A stretch of DNA of 64,000 nt from Moellerella sp963519845 (GCA_963519845.1 CAUQNX010000013.1:71775-135774); one strand, 5' to 3'. Positions 24,228 to 34,460 are shown, numbered from the stretch's first letter. The notes: generated by a model from the letters alone, not told the origin. Program-made: numbers and translations.

Positions 24228-25373
24228 ATGATTAATAAAGCTATATTTACAGTAACACCAATTTTCTCCATTCCGCCGAAAAGTGCGGCAGCCGTAGAGT
24301 CTTGGATGTATAATGTTGCTAAGCGTTTAGAAATAGAAAATAAAATTATTTGTATTTGTAATGATGGCTACTCTACATTTTCATCTATTAATAAATATAG
24401 TACTATTGAGCGGATTAAATTCGGTAAAATTTACACTAAACTATTTAAAAAATGGACAAGACTTGATCCTTATTCATACGCAGATCGTATTTTAAATATC
24501 ACACATAAATTTATAGATAAAAAAAATGAGAATGGTATTATTTTTGTTCATAATAACGTTAAGCTATTTAAAAAAATAATTAAGAAAGAAGGACACCAAA
24601 ATGTTGTGCTGCATATGCATAACTGTTTTGAGCCAGTAGGTGTACCTGAAGATATTAAATTAATTGTGCCTAGTCATTTTATGGAAAAATGGTTTAGAGC
24701 ACGGCTACCAAAGGCATCGATTGAAGTTGTTCGTAATGGTTTTGATGGTGATATTTATAATATCCAGCCAGAAGTATCAAGAAGTGACTTAGGATTATCT
24801 GAGAACGATCAAATTATTCTATTTGCGGGGCGAGTTGCTAAAGATAAGGGTGTCTTAGAGCTAATGCAGGCATGTGATATTTTTTTTAAACAGAACCCAA
24901 ATTTTAAATTAGTTATTGTTGGTGATCCAGATGCGGCATCTAAAGGTGAACATGCTATTTATCAGGATACAGTTAAAGCATTTGCTAAAAATTTAGGTAA
25001 GCAGTGTATTTTTACTGGAAATGTACATCCAGAAAAAATACGTCATTACTATTCACTAGCAGATTTAATTGCAGTGCCATCTATTGCTAATGAACCTTTT
25101 TGTATGGTCGCTTTAGAAGCTATGGCGTCAGGACGACCTGTTATTGTCAGTCAGCGGGGTGCTATGGTTGAGTTTGTTGATGATAAGCAAACAGGCTTTT
25201 TCTTCCGAGAGCCATTAACAATTGAGAGTATGGCCGAAGATCTTGAACAAGCACTCTCCACTGAAAATATAGCTGAAATAGCAGCTAAAGCGAGAGAATA
25301 TGCTTATCAAAACTTCACTTGGGAAATAGTCACCAATGAGTTGAAACATGTTATTGATAAGTGGTATCAATAG
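24228..25373 (+). CDS. GT4 family glycosyltransferase, lipopolysaccharide core (WaaK-like position)
   Basis: 381 residues with a GT-B fold. The C-terminal donor domain begins near residue 195 with ILFAGRVAKDKGVLELMQA and carries the E-x7-E motif in EPFCMVALEAMASGRPVI near residue 290. Four bases after the second GT8, so the last gene of the core cluster before mutM. Position and family suggest a terminal outer-core hexose or N-acetylglucosamine transferase, but the sugar is not determinable from the sequence. Confidence 0.82.
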   Translation: MINKAIFTVTPIFSIPPKSAAAVESWMYNVAKRLEIENKIICICNDGYSTFSSINKYSTIERIKFGKIYTKLFKKWTRLDPYSYADRILNITHKFIDKKNENGIIFVHNNVKLFKKIIKKEGHQNVVLHMHNCFEPVGVPEDIKLIVPSHFMEKWFRARLPKASIEVVRNGFDGDIYNIQPEVSRSDLGLSENDQIILFAGRVAKDKGVLELMQACDIFFKQNPNFKLVIVGDPDAASKGEHAIYQDTVKAFAKNLGKQCIFTGNVHPEKIRHYYSLADLIAVPSIANEPFCMVALEAMASGRPVIVSQRGAMVEFVDDKQTGFFFREPLTIESMAEDLEQALSTENIAEIAAKAREYAYQNFTWEIVTNELKHVIDKWYQ

Positions 25374-25403
25374 ATAATCTCTATATCTTATAAAGAGTGA
25401 CTT

Positions 25404-26213
25404 ATGCCAGAACTTCCTGAAGTTGAAACTAGCCGTCGAGGAATTGAGCCTCATTTGGTTGGAAATAATATCCAATATGCTGTTGTGCGTAATAGTCGAC
25501 TGCGTTGGCCAGTATCTGAGGAGATATTACGCTTATCAGATGAGCCTGTTTTTAGTGTTAAACGGCGAGCAAAATATCTGTTATTAGAGTTAACGCGGGG
25601 TTGGATTATTATCCATTTAGGTATGTCGGGAAGTTTAAGGATATTAACGGAAGAGTTACCCGAAGAGAAACATGATCATATCGATCTTATTTTAGCGGAT
25701 GGTAAAATATTACGTTATACCGATCCTCGTCGTTTTGGTGCTTGGTTATGGACGGATAATTTAGAACAATGTTCAGTACTTTCGCATCTTGGGCCTGAAC
25801 CTCTATCCGACGAGTTTAATACGCAATATCTCTATGAACTGGCGCAAAAGAAAAAGACAGCAGTAAAACTCTGGTTGATGGATAATAAAATCGTAGTGGG
25901 TGTTGGAAATATTTATGCGAACGAGGTGTTATTTGCCGCCCATATTTCACCAGAACGTGCGGTAAATTTATTATCAAAAAATGAAGTTGAAGAAATAGTG
26001 ACACAAATTAAACGCGTGTTATTGCGCTCAATTGAACAGGGCGGCACGACTTTAAAAGACTTTTTACAATCTGACGGTAAGCCCGGTTATTTTGCCCAAG
26101 AACTTTTTGTCTATGGTAAAAAAGGCGAACCCTGCGTAATCTGTGGCCAGATAATAGAGAGTATCAAGCAGGGTCAACGAAGTACTTTTTTCTGTCGTAA
26201 TTGCCAGAAATAA
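25404..26213 (+). CDS. mutM: formamidopyrimidine-DNA glycosylase
   Basis: A base-excision repair enzyme that removes 8-oxoguanine and cuts by beta/delta-elimination. 269 residues, matching E. coli. The N-terminal PELPEVE carries the catalytic Pro, VGVGNIYANEVLF forms the helix-two-turn-helix, and a C-terminal zinc finger has CVICG...CRNCQK. Its stop is directly adjacent to the stop of convergent coaD with no intervening base. Confidence 0.97.
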   Translation: MPELPEVETSRRGIEPHLVGNNIQYAVVRNSRLRWPVSEEILRLSDEPVFSVKRRAKYLLLELTRGWIIIHLGMSGSLRILTEELPEEKHDHIDLILADGKILRYTDPRRFGAWLWTDNLEQCSVLSHLGPEPLSDEFNTQYLYELAQKKKTAVKLWLMDNKIVVGVGNIYANEVLFAAHISPERAVNLLSKNEVEEIVTQIKRVLLRSIEQGGTTLKDFLQSDGKPGYFAQELFVYGKKGEPCVICGQIIESIKQGQRSTFFCRNCQK

Positions 26214-26699
26214 CTAATTTTTATTTAATTTATCTCTCATTGCATCGGCGACTATTGGTGGCAAAAAAGTGGAAACATCACCATCATGGCGGGCAACATC
26301 TTTAATTAGCGATGATGAGACAAAAGATAAATTTTGTGAAGGCAGTAAAAATACGGTTTCGAGGTCGGGGGCAAAATGGCGATTCATATTAGCGAGTTGC
26401 CACTCATATTCAAAATCTGAAACAGAACGTACTCCACGAATTAAGATAGATGCTTGCTGCTTTTGCGCGAAATTAGCCATCAACTCTGAAAACCCGACGA
26501 CGGTGACATTTTTGAGATGTGAGGTAACTGTAGTGGCCAATGATACCCGTTCATCAAGTGTAAACATTGGATTTTTGCGTTCGCTGCTGGCAATGGCTAA
26601 AATAACCTGCTCAAACATATCCGCAGCACGGGCAACGATATCTAAATGGCCAAATGTGATAGGATCAAAAGTCCCGGGATAAATAGCTTTTTTTTTCAT
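26214..26699 (-). CDS. coaD: pantetheine-phosphate adenylyltransferase
   Basis: The penultimate step of coenzyme A synthesis. 161 residues. The nucleotidyltransferase signature YPGTFDPITFGHLDI is at the N terminus with the T/HxGH motif, and the C-terminal SSSLIKDVA region is typical. Back-to-back with mutM. In E. coli coaD follows waaA on the same strand; here the two genes are divergent across a 249-base gap. Confidence 0.97.
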   Translation of the reverse strand: MKKKAIYPGTFDPITFGHLDIVARAADMFEQVILAIASSERKNPMFTLDERVSLATTVTSHLKNVTVVGFSELMANFAQKQQASILIRGVRSVSDFEYEWQLANMNRHFAPDLETVFLLPSQNLSFVSSSLIKDVARHDGDVSTFLPPIVADAMRDKLNKN

Positions 26700-26948
26700 A
26701 AAGTGATTATTTTCATCCTACATATTGCTCCGTTTATCCTGAGTTTCGTCGTCAAAATCGCTCTAAATGGCATGAACAGCCTAATGAGCATTAGACATTA
26801 TCGGCAATTACCCTTAGATGCAATATGATGATAGGCAACTTTTCGGTACTATGCTTAATAATAGACGACTTTTAGCGGCATATTCTGCACTCTTTTACCG
26901 TGGAATTATGTTAATATAGCGCTAATTACAGAGAGTGAATTAAAGCGA

Positions 26949-28226
26949 ATGTTACTGCGTTTATATCAGGTACTCCTATATCTTATCCAACCTCTCATAT
27001 GGGTTCGCTTATTGCTGCGTAGCCGTAAGGCACCTGCGTATCGTAAACGCTGGGGTGAGCGTTATGGCTTTTGTGCAAAAAAAGTAGCTCCCGGCGGTAT
27101 TCTTTTGCACTCTGTTTCTGTGGGCGAAACCTTAGCTGCTGTGCCATTAGTTCGCGCACTCCGTCATCACTATCCTTCATTACCTATTACTGTCACAACT
27201 ATGACGCCGACTGGCTCGGAACGCGTACGCTCTGCGTTTGGTGATGATGTTCATCATGTTTATCTTCCTTATGATCTGCCCGGTTCTATGCGTCGCTTTT
27301 TAAATCAGGTTAATCCAAGACTGGTTATTGTGATGGAAACCGAGTTATGGCCTAATTTTATTTGCCAGCTGCATAAACGTAAAATCCCATTAGTGATCGC
27401 TAATGCACGACTATCAAATCGCTCCGCTGCTGGCTACCAAAAATTGGGTAATTTTGTGAAACGTATTTTGCGCAAAATTACGCTGGTCGCTGCGCAAAAT
27501 CAGGAAGATGGTGAGCGTTTTATTGAATTAGGTCTAAATCGTAAGCAACTGCATGTGACGGGTAGTTTAAAATTTGATATTTCGGTTACACCCGAACAAG
27601 CGGTTAAAGCGGTAACATTGCGTCGTCAGTGGGCTGCTCATCGACCCGTATGGATCGCCACCAGCACTCATGAAGGCGAAGAGGAAATTGTATTAGATGC
27701 TCATGCTCAATTACTAAAAAAATTCCCTAACTTGTTATTAATTCTAGTTCCGCGCCACCCAGAACGTTTTGCTAATGCCGAAGAGTTAACCCGTAAAGCT
27801 GGCATGAAATATGTGTTGCGCAGTGAAAATAAAATCCCAACTACTGATATTCAGGTAGTGATTGGCGATACTATGGGTGAACTAATGTTACTTTATGGCA
27901 TTGCCGATCTAGCTTTTGTCGGTGGTAGCTTAGTTGAACGCGGTGGACATAACCCATTAGAGGCAGCGGCACATGCACTTCCAGTATTAATGGGGCCTCA
28001 TACCTTTAATTTTAAAGATATTTGCAGCAAATTATCGCAAGCAGATGGACTTATTACCGTTACTGATAGTCAATCATTGTGCCACTCTGTAACTAGTCTA
28101 TTATCTGATGAAGATTATCGTCTTTATTATGGCCGACATGCCGCCGAAGTCTTGCATGAAAATCAAGGTGCACTTCAGCGTCTGTTGGAACTACTACAGC
28201 CCTATCTCCCGCCTAGAGAACAATAA
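26949..28226 (+). CDS. waaA: 3-deoxy-D-manno-octulosonic acid transferase
   Basis: Adds Kdo residues to lipid IVA at the inner membrane. 425 residues, the E. coli length. The N-terminal membrane anchor is followed by the catalytic Glu in HSVSVGETLAAVPLV near residue 60, and the donor domain has VGGSLVERGGHNPLEAAA. Divergent from coaD. Next gene is the PMT-like transferase after 237 bases without clear features. Confidence 0.96.
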   Translation: MLLRLYQVLLYLIQPLIWVRLLLRSRKAPAYRKRWGERYGFCAKKVAPGGILLHSVSVGETLAAVPLVRALRHHYPSLPITVTTMTPTGSERVRSAFGDDVHHVYLPYDLPGSMRRFLNQVNPRLVIVMETELWPNFICQLHKRKIPLVIANARLSNRSAAGYQKLGNFVKRILRKITLVAAQNQEDGERFIELGLNRKQLHVTGSLKFDISVTPEQAVKAVTLRRQWAAHRPVWIATSTHEGEEEIVLDAHAQLLKKFPNLLLILVPRHPERFANAEELTRKAGMKYVLRSENKIPTTDIQVVIGDTMGELMLLYGIADLAFVGGSLVERGGHNPLEAAAHALPVLMGPHTFNFKDICSKLSQADGLITVTDSQSLCHSVTSLLSDEDYRLYYGRHAAEVLHENQGALQRLLELLQPYLPPREQ

Positions 28227-28463
28227 TAAGTTAATAGCACATATAAAGTGTATAAGTGAGAAATAGCTTACTAAGTTAGCTTAATGTGCTTATTTTGTGA
28301 AAAAAGGTTAAATATAGCAATAATGAAACCGATATTGATCTTATAACCATCTTATTATCCCGTTTGAATTATAGTAGAATCGGTTTCTCAAGTATTGACT
28401 ACCTGAAAAAATACGCTAAAAAGCAATTGTTATTTCTAATGATATTAATAAAATGGTATTTCT

Positions 28464-29915
28464 GTGTTTAATAATAAGACTTTAAATTATTATTTATATT
28501 TATGGGTAATTGGTTACGCTATTCTTTGGACGCTAGGAAGCTATTATTTCGATCCTACAGTGCCTTACGATACCGTAGAGGCGGTCAATTGGGGAATAAA
28601 TGGTGAGTGGGGCTCACCTAAGAATCCTTGGCTTGTTGGATTTGTTATGTGGCCAGCTATTCTGTTAGAAATTCCTTATGACTTCTATTGGTATTTCATT
28701 CACTTTACGGGTATCGCAATTGGAATGCTGGGTGTCTGGCATTTGGCATATCGACTAACAGAGAGAAAAGATTTAGCTTGGTTTGCACTATTATTACTTA
28801 ATCTTTCTGGTGTTATTAATTTCGATATTATTCCTTATAATGATAACTATATATTGGTGACATTCTGGGCGTGGATTCTCTATTTCTTTTTACGCGCTGT
28901 TTATGACCATCCAGCTTGGTGGTTAGCTTTTGCACTCTGTTCTGCACTCGCCACTATGGGTAAATATTCAACATTAGCGTTAGTTGGCTCGGTTTTTCTA
29001 TTGACGCTATTTGTTAAACCTGTTCGCCGCTGCTACCGTTATCCGGTATTTTATTTAGCAATTGCACTCTGGTTTTCACTGGTATTGCCTAATTTCTTTT
29101 GGTTAATGGCAACGGATTTCTCTGCCTTTAAATGGGTAGGGTCACAGATTGATCCTGGTTTTAATTTTCATACAACCAGTGCTGCGCTCTCTGTTTTTTA
29201 TCCATTAATCATCGGTACTATTATCCTCTATACCGTCGGTGGAAAATTAGGATGGCCGAAAAAGCTGCCTAATCAGATGGTTAATATCATTGTGTTGTTA
29301 CCATTATCGATTATTTATATTTGGTTTTCATTTCATGATGGCGGAAGAATTACCGAGTGGCTACAGCCCTTTATGATTGTTTGTGCGCCTTTGCTGGTTG
29401 GCTCGATAACGCAACTGCCAAAGCATCCTCTGAAAAAATCGCTAATTGGTTTAATGATAGTGGGAGTGCTGGTTTTACTCGGTTACACTATTGTTCAAGG
29501 CGCGAATATTCGTGGAGCAGGGCAGAAGTTTGTTGGAATTAAAACATTGATGGCAGAGGGGCAGCAGCGCTGGCATGATAAATACGGCAGCTCTTTGAAA
29601 TATGTTGGCGGTGAGGATAATTTATATCAATGGTTTATTATTTACGCTTCTGATCGACCTCATGTGATCCAACCTTGGTCACTTGAAAATCATATGCCAC
29701 CTAATATTTATAATCGTCATATTACTGCAGATGAAATTCGTCAGCATGGTGCATTACTGTTAGGTAAAAAATTCGATGATTGTGCTCATGAGAACTTTGC
29801 TAGTGTCAGAAAATCTTGGCCACAATTTACTATTGAAAAAGAAGAGGTAATTTACCAATCAGAGCCTGATGCACAACCAGAAACGCTCTGTTTTGGCTTT
29901 ATTGCACCGCAATAA
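28464..29915 (+). CDS. PMT/ArnT-like (GT39/GT83) membrane glycosyltransferase
   Basis: 483 residues with about ten to twelve membrane segments and a soluble C-terminal domain. The first periplasmic loop carries the acidic motif in SYYFDPTVPYDTVEAV, and NDNYILVTFWAW is typical of PMT_2 proteins such as ArnT, which use undecaprenyl-phosphate sugars. The start appears to be GTG 28464. Lying between waaA and waaC, it probably decorates the lipopolysaccharide core from the periplasmic side. A galacturonate donor is possible given the UDP-GalA genes at 3.8-6.0 kb, but that is inference. Confidence 0.8.
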   Translation: MFNNKTLNYYLYLWVIGYAILWTLGSYYFDPTVPYDTVEAVNWGINGEWGSPKNPWLVGFVMWPAILLEIPYDFYWYFIHFTGIAIGMLGVWHLAYRLTERKDLAWFALLLLNLSGVINFDIIPYNDNYILVTFWAWILYFFLRAVYDHPAWWLAFALCSALATMGKYSTLALVGSVFLLTLFVKPVRRCYRYPVFYLAIALWFSLVLPNFFWLMATDFSAFKWVGSQIDPGFNFHTTSAALSVFYPLIIGTIILYTVGGKLGWPKKLPNQMVNIIVLLPLSIIYIWFSFHDGGRITEWLQPFMIVCAPLLVGSITQLPKHPLKKSLIGLMIVGVLVLLGYTIVQGANIRGAGQKFVGIKTLMAEGQQRWHDKYGSSLKYVGGEDNLYQWFIIYASDRPHVIQPWSLENHMPPNIYNRHITADEIRQHGALLLGKKFDDCAHENFASVRKSWPQFTIEKEEVIYQSEPDAQPETLCFGFIAPQ

Positions 29916-29940
29916 GTTAATATTAAGCAAGTTGCTATTT

Positions 29941-29985
29941 AATAGTCGCCTTATTTTGAAAGATAAGGCGACTATTTTATTTATC
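29941..29985. terminator. bidirectional terminator between PMT-like gene and waaC
   Basis: AATAGTCGCCTTAT (29941-29954) and ATAAGGCGACTATT (29963-29976) form a perfect 14-base stem followed by TTATTTATC. It serves the plus-strand gene and lies before the waaC stop on the other strand. Confidence 0.85.
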
Positions 29986-30063
29986 AGAAACTCTGCAATA
30001 TTTTTTTATTTCAATAAAGATTATTAAGAGATTATAAATATTTTAATTTCTTATCGATAATTT

Positions 30064-31032
30064 CTATTTTATTAATCGCTGTAATTCTTTTTGAATTTCA
30101 GTCGGAAAAATAGAATCCATTCTACTATCTGCTGATTTTATTGAATGTTGCTCTTTACCATAACCGCCAATCAATCCAGGGTCAGTGGCGCCAAATAAAG
30201 TGATATTCGGTTTATCTAAGGCAGCCGTTAAATGGCTTAGGCCTGTATCGACAGAAATAACTGCTTTTGCATTAGCAATTTGCTGTGCAACTTCAGCTAA
30301 CGTTAATTTAGGTAGTACTTCAACAAAGGGAAAGCCCTCTGCGAGTCTTATTGCCCTTTCATGTTCGTGCTCTGCACCCCAAGGTAATTTAATTTTCAGA
30401 CCCGTTGGTGCAACTAAAGCCATAAGTTCTCGCCAATGGGCTTCTGGCCAATGTTTATCATCGCGCGTTGTCGCATGCAGAAAAATCAGATAATCAGCTT
30501 GGTGATTACTAGCGGACGCTTGAATAAAGTGTTGTGCGATACCATAGTCACCCTGTTCTTGTGGTTTCGCATAGCCCAGAGTGGCGGCAAATAGCTGGCG
30601 AATACGTTCTACCGCATGTTGCTGCTTACTGACAGGATGGCGATGATCATAAAATAAGCTGGCTAAAGGCTCTCGAATACTCTGCCAATCATAACCATGC
30701 TTAGGTCCTTGGGCTAATCGCGAGACCAAGAAAGCACTTTTTAACAGCCCTTGAGCATCAATAATGGCATCATATTTTTTTTGCTGCAATTGATGACGAA
30801 AAGCGGCTCGTTCGGCTCTTATCGGCGCTGAAAACCAATTTTTACGCCAACGACGGATCGCCACGGGAATGATATTATCAACTGCCTGATGCCAAGTTGG
30901 AATTTGGGCAAAACCCTCTTCCACCACCCAATCAAAACGGATCTCTGGGAACTGTTTTTGTGCGTCACTGAGCGCTGGAAGTGAATGTAGCACATCACCC
31001 ATAGAGGAGGTTTTGACGAGTAAAACGCGCAT
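30064..31032 (-). CDS. waaC: lipopolysaccharide heptosyltransferase I (WaaC)
   Basis: A GT9 enzyme that adds the first heptose to Kdo2-lipid A. 322 residues. It starts MRVLLVKTSSMGDVLHSLPAL, the WaaC form of the family motif, and has FLHATTRDDKHWPEAHW near residue 185 and VDTGLSHLTAAL near residue 262. It overlaps waaF by one base in an hldD-waaF-waaC operon on the minus strand, the order known in E. coli. waaL, next in E. coli, is not here. Confidence 0.96.
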   Translation of the reverse strand: MRVLLVKTSSMGDVLHSLPALSDAQKQFPEIRFDWVVEEGFAQIPTWHQAVDNIIPVAIRRWRKNWFSAPIRAERAAFRHQLQQKKYDAIIDAQGLLKSAFLVSRLAQGPKHGYDWQSIREPLASLFYDHRHPVSKQQHAVERIRQLFAATLGYAKPQEQGDYGIAQHFIQASASNHQADYLIFLHATTRDDKHWPEAHWRELMALVAPTGLKIKLPWGAEHEHERAIRLAEGFPFVEVLPKLTLAEVAQQIANAKAVISVDTGLSHLTAALDKPNITLFGATDPGLIGGYGKEQHSIKSADSRMDSIFPTEIQKELQRLIK

Positions 31033-32081
31033 TAGTCGGTTAATCCTACAGATAATTTTTCCAGAGCAGTCAGTACCAGCTCTGGTTGAATGTCGATTAA
31101 ACTCTGATGATAACCGCTATCGCCATCGCCTTTACGCACTTTATGGTAGCCGCTAATTAGGCGGATCACTTCGGCTTTATTCGACAGCGGTGGCGTGAAA
31201 TCTGGGCTACTTGGGCCATAGAGTGCGACTAAAGGGCGATCAAGGGCGGCCGCAATATGCATTAAACCTGAGTCATTACTAATAATGGCATCACAAGCCG
31301 CAATGAGATTCACTGCTTGCTCAAGAGATGTATCACCTGAGAGATTACGACAATAGGCTTTTGCTTCGTCAGACAATAGGTTACAGATATCTTCGCCAGC
31401 GGGCTGATCTTTTGCCGAGCCAAATAATAGAACTTGATAACCTTTTTCACTGATTAGCTTCTCGGCAAGCTGAGCATAATGGTAATGCGGCCAACGTTTA
31501 GCTGGACCAAATTCAGCACCGGGGCAGAAACCGATCATCGGGCGTTCATCACTAATATTAAAACTAGCGGTGACATCAGCGATCTCTTCATCGGTAACGC
31601 TCAATTTTGGCCATAATAGGGGCTGAGGAAGATCGCTAGCTGATTGAATGTTCTTGCTTTCATAGGCAAGGGCGACATAACGCTGAACCATTAAAGGAAA
31701 GGCGCTTTTATCGAGTACTCGCAGATCATTCAATAATCCATAACGCATTTCACCACGCCAACCTGTCCGGCGCGTCGCTTTGGCAAAAAAGGGCACTAAT
31801 GCAGATTTAAAGGAGTTAGGTAGAACATAAGCCTGATCATAGTGAGTGTCACGCAGGGCAATCCCCAGACGACGACGCTCACCAATAGCAAAGGCCCCAT
31901 GACCGAGGGGCATAGGGATTGCGCTATTCACTTCGGGCATTTTTGCTAATAAAGGACGACACCATGCCGGTGCCATCACATCAATTTCAGCCTGAGGATG
32001 TAGCGCTTTTAAGGTGCGATAGAGACTTTGTGACATCATCATATCGCCCACCCAAGAGGGGCCAATTACTAATATTTTCAT
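31032..32081 (-). CDS. waaF: ADP-heptose:LPS heptosyltransferase II (WaaF)
   Basis: Adds the second inner-core heptose. 349 residues, as in E. coli. It begins MKILVIGPSWVGDMMMSQSL, has CPGAEFGPAKRWPHYHYA near residue 183, and the acceptor/donor motif ISNDSGLMHIAAAL near residue 262. Ten bases downstream of hldD and overlapping waaC by one base. Confidence 0.97.
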   Translation of the reverse strand: MKILVIGPSWVGDMMMSQSLYRTLKALHPQAEIDVMAPAWCRPLLAKMPEVNSAIPMPLGHGAFAIGERRRLGIALRDTHYDQAYVLPNSFKSALVPFFAKATRRTGWRGEMRYGLLNDLRVLDKSAFPLMVQRYVALAYESKNIQSASDLPQPLLWPKLSVTDEEIADVTASFNISDERPMIGFCPGAEFGPAKRWPHYHYAQLAEKLISEKGYQVLLFGSAKDQPAGEDICNLLSDEAKAYCRNLSGDTSLEQAVNLIAACDAIISNDSGLMHIAAALDRPLVALYGPSSPDFTPPLSNKAEVIRLISGYHKVRKGDGDSGYHQSLIDIQPELVLTALEKLSVGLTD

Positions 32082-32091
32082 ACTAATTAAA

Positions 32092-33030
32092 TTAGTTACC
32101 TTTATTTAGCCATTGCATATATTCAGCCACGCCTTCTGCGACTGTTTTAAAGGGCGCTTGATAACCCGCTGCTTTTAGCTTAGTTAAATCGGCTTGGGTA
32201 AATTGCTGATAACGGCCTTTTAGTTTTTCAGGGAAGTCGATATGTTCGACGGAGAGCTTTTTATCCTGATGATAGGCGATAACGGCATTAGCAACCGCGA
32301 GGAATGATTCTGCGCGTCCAGTACCACAATTATAAATCCCGGAAATATTATTCTGCCAGCACCATAAATTAACCGCAGCCACATCACCTACATAGATGAA
32401 ATCGCGTTGGAAGAGTTCACTGCCCTCAAATAATTTTGGATCTTGACCCTGATTAATCTGGTTATTCAGATGGTAGGCAACGCTCGCCATACTGCCTTTG
32501 TGGTTTTCACGTGGGCCATACACATTGAAGTAACGGAAGCCACAAACCATGGATTGTGCTTCTGGCAGAATGTCACGGACATATTGGTCAAACAGGAACT
32601 TAGAGTAACCATATACATTTAATGGCTGCTCATATTGACGCTCTTCAATAAAGTTATCGCTACGTCCACCATAAGTGGCGGCAGAAGAGGCGTAAAGGAA
32701 AGGAATTTGACGCTCAAGACAGTAATGGAGTAACTCTTTAGAGAATTGGTAGTTATTATCCATCATATACTTACCATCCCACTCAGTGGTTGATGAACAA
32801 GCACCTTCATGGAATACCGCATCAATATCACCGAAATCATCACCGGCAATCACACTAATAATAAAGTCTTCTTTATCCATATAGTCGGCGATATCTAAAT
32901 CAACTAAATTGGCAAATTTAGTTCCATCTTTTAGATTATCAACGACCAAAATATCTTTACGACCTGCTTCATTCAGTGCTTTGACAATATTGCTGCCAAT
33001 AAAACCTGCTCCACCAGTGACAATAATCAT
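32092..33030 (-). CDS. hldD: ADP-L-glycero-D-manno-heptose 6-epimerase
   Basis: The final step of ADP-heptose synthesis, supplying WaaC, WaaF and WaaQ. 312 residues from ATG 33030. The NADP motif is GGAGFIG near residue 6, with SSAATYGG and the catalytic Tyr-x-x-x-Lys in YGYSKFLFD. ATG 33030 is preferred over ATG 33036 because GAGG would sit only one base from the upstream ATG but seven from this one. First gene of the hldD-waaF-waaC operon, divergent from kbl. Confidence 0.97.
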   Translation of the reverse strand: MIIVTGGAGFIGSNIVKALNEAGRKDILVVDNLKDGTKFANLVDLDIADYMDKEDFIISVIAGDDFGDIDAVFHEGACSSTTEWDGKYMMDNNYQFSKELLHYCLERQIPFLYASSAATYGGRSDNFIEERQYEQPLNVYGYSKFLFDQYVRDILPEAQSMVCGFRYFNVYGPRENHKGSMASVAYHLNNQINQGQDPKLFEGSELFQRDFIYVGDVAAVNLWCWQNNISGIYNCGTGRAESFLAVANAVIAYHQDKKLSVEHIDFPEKLKGRYQQFTQADLTKLKAAGYQAPFKTVAEGVAEYMQWLNKGN

Positions 33031-33263
33031 GGGCATACCTCAAATGAGTTAATGGCTAATTCCATTGTTTATATCGCACCATAATAACATCTAACCACCA
33101 TTTCGGCAGCAATAGAATCAGCGCATAGTATCGGCGATATTATCATTTTAAAGGATAATAGTGTGCTCACATCGACAGAATGAATATTCTTCTGCCTAAC
33201 AATTAGCGAGATTTAAGATCACTGCCTAGACTTTATTAGTCGCTCATTTTATTGGAGAAAATA

Positions 33264-34460
33264 ATGTCCGGGCAATTCTACCAACAACTCAATTCACAAT
33301 TAGATCAAGCCAAAGCTGATGGATTATTTAAAAACGAGCGCATTATCACATCCCCACAAGCGGGTAGTATCGCGATTGAAGATGGTCGTACTGTTATCAA
33401 TCTATGCGCGAATAACTATCTCGGATTAGCTAATCACCCAGAGATGATCGCCGCCGCAAAACATGGGTTAGATACTCATGGTTTTGGTGTGGCTTCAGTG
33501 CGCTTTATCTGTGGAACGCAAGATACGCATAAAATTTTAGAGCAAAAAATCGCGGATTTTTTAGGAATGGAAGATGCCATTCTCTACTCATCTTGTTTTG
33601 ATGCTAACGGTGGATTATTCGAGGCTTTATTAGGGGCTGAAGATGCCATTATCTCCGATTCACTCAACCATGCGTCTATTATTGATGGCATTCGGCTGAG
33701 TAAAGCTAAGCGCTACCGTTACGCTAATAATAATATGACGGAATTAAAGAATTGCCTCGAGCAAGCCAAGCAAGAGGGCGCTCGCCATATTATGATTGCC
33801 ACCGATGGTGTATTTTCGATGGATGGCGTTATCGCTGATCTCGGCACACTCTGTGATCTGGCTGAAGAGTATCAAGCCTTGGTAATGGTCGATGACTCCC
33901 ATGCCGTCGGTTTTGTTGGCGAAAATGGGCGCGGTACACATGAATATTGCAATGTTATGGATCGCGTTGATATTCTCACCGGCACCCTAGGCAAAGCTCT
34001 CGGTGGCGCATCAGGGGGCTATATTGCCGCCAAAAAACCCGTCGTTGAGTGGTTGCGTCAGCGTTCTCGTCCCTATCTATTCTCCAATTCATTAGCTCCG
34101 AGTATCGTGGCTGCATCGATCAAAGTAATTGATATATTGAAAGATGGTGCTGCTCTGCGCGACCGTCTATGGCGCAACACGACTCTTTTTCGCGACAAGA
34201 TGTCAACCGCGGGATTTCAGCTCGCTGGTGCCGATCACGCCATTATTCCCATTATGCTCGGCGATGCCAAATTAGCCCAAATCTTTGCCAGTGAGCTATT
34301 AGAAGAGGGTATCTATGTTACGGGTTTCTTCTACCCAGTTGTTCCTCAAGGGCAAGCACGCATCCGAACTCAGATGTCAGCGGCTCACAATGAAGCGGAT
34401 ATTCTTAGAGCTATCGAGATATTTATCCGTATTGGCAAAAAGTTAGACATTATCAAATAA
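33264..34460 (+). CDS. kbl: glycine C-acetyltransferase (2-amino-3-ketobutyrate CoA ligase)
   Basis: Cleaves 2-amino-3-oxobutyrate with CoA to glycine and acetyl-CoA, the second step of threonine breakdown. 398 residues from ATG 33264 (MSGQFYQQLN), the E. coli length; TTGGAGAAA upstream gives the ribosome site. The alpha-oxoamine synthase motifs are present, including DDSHAVGF and the PLP lysine in TGTLGKALGG. Eight bases upstream of tdh. Confidence 0.97.
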   Translation: MSGQFYQQLNSQLDQAKADGLFKNERIITSPQAGSIAIEDGRTVINLCANNYLGLANHPEMIAAAKHGLDTHGFGVASVRFICGTQDTHKILEQKIADFLGMEDAILYSSCFDANGGLFEALLGAEDAIISDSLNHASIIDGIRLSKAKRYRYANNNMTELKNCLEQAKQEGARHIMIATDGVFSMDGVIADLGTLCDLAEEYQALVMVDDSHAVGFVGENGRGTHEYCNVMDRVDILTGTLGKALGGASGGYIAAKKPVVEWLRQRSRPYLFSNSLAPSIVAASIKVIDILKDGAALRDRLWRNTTLFRDKMSTAGFQLAGADHAIIPIMLGDAKLAQIFASELLEEGIYVTGFFYPVVPQGQARIRTQMSAAHNEADILRAIEIFIRIGKKLDIIK

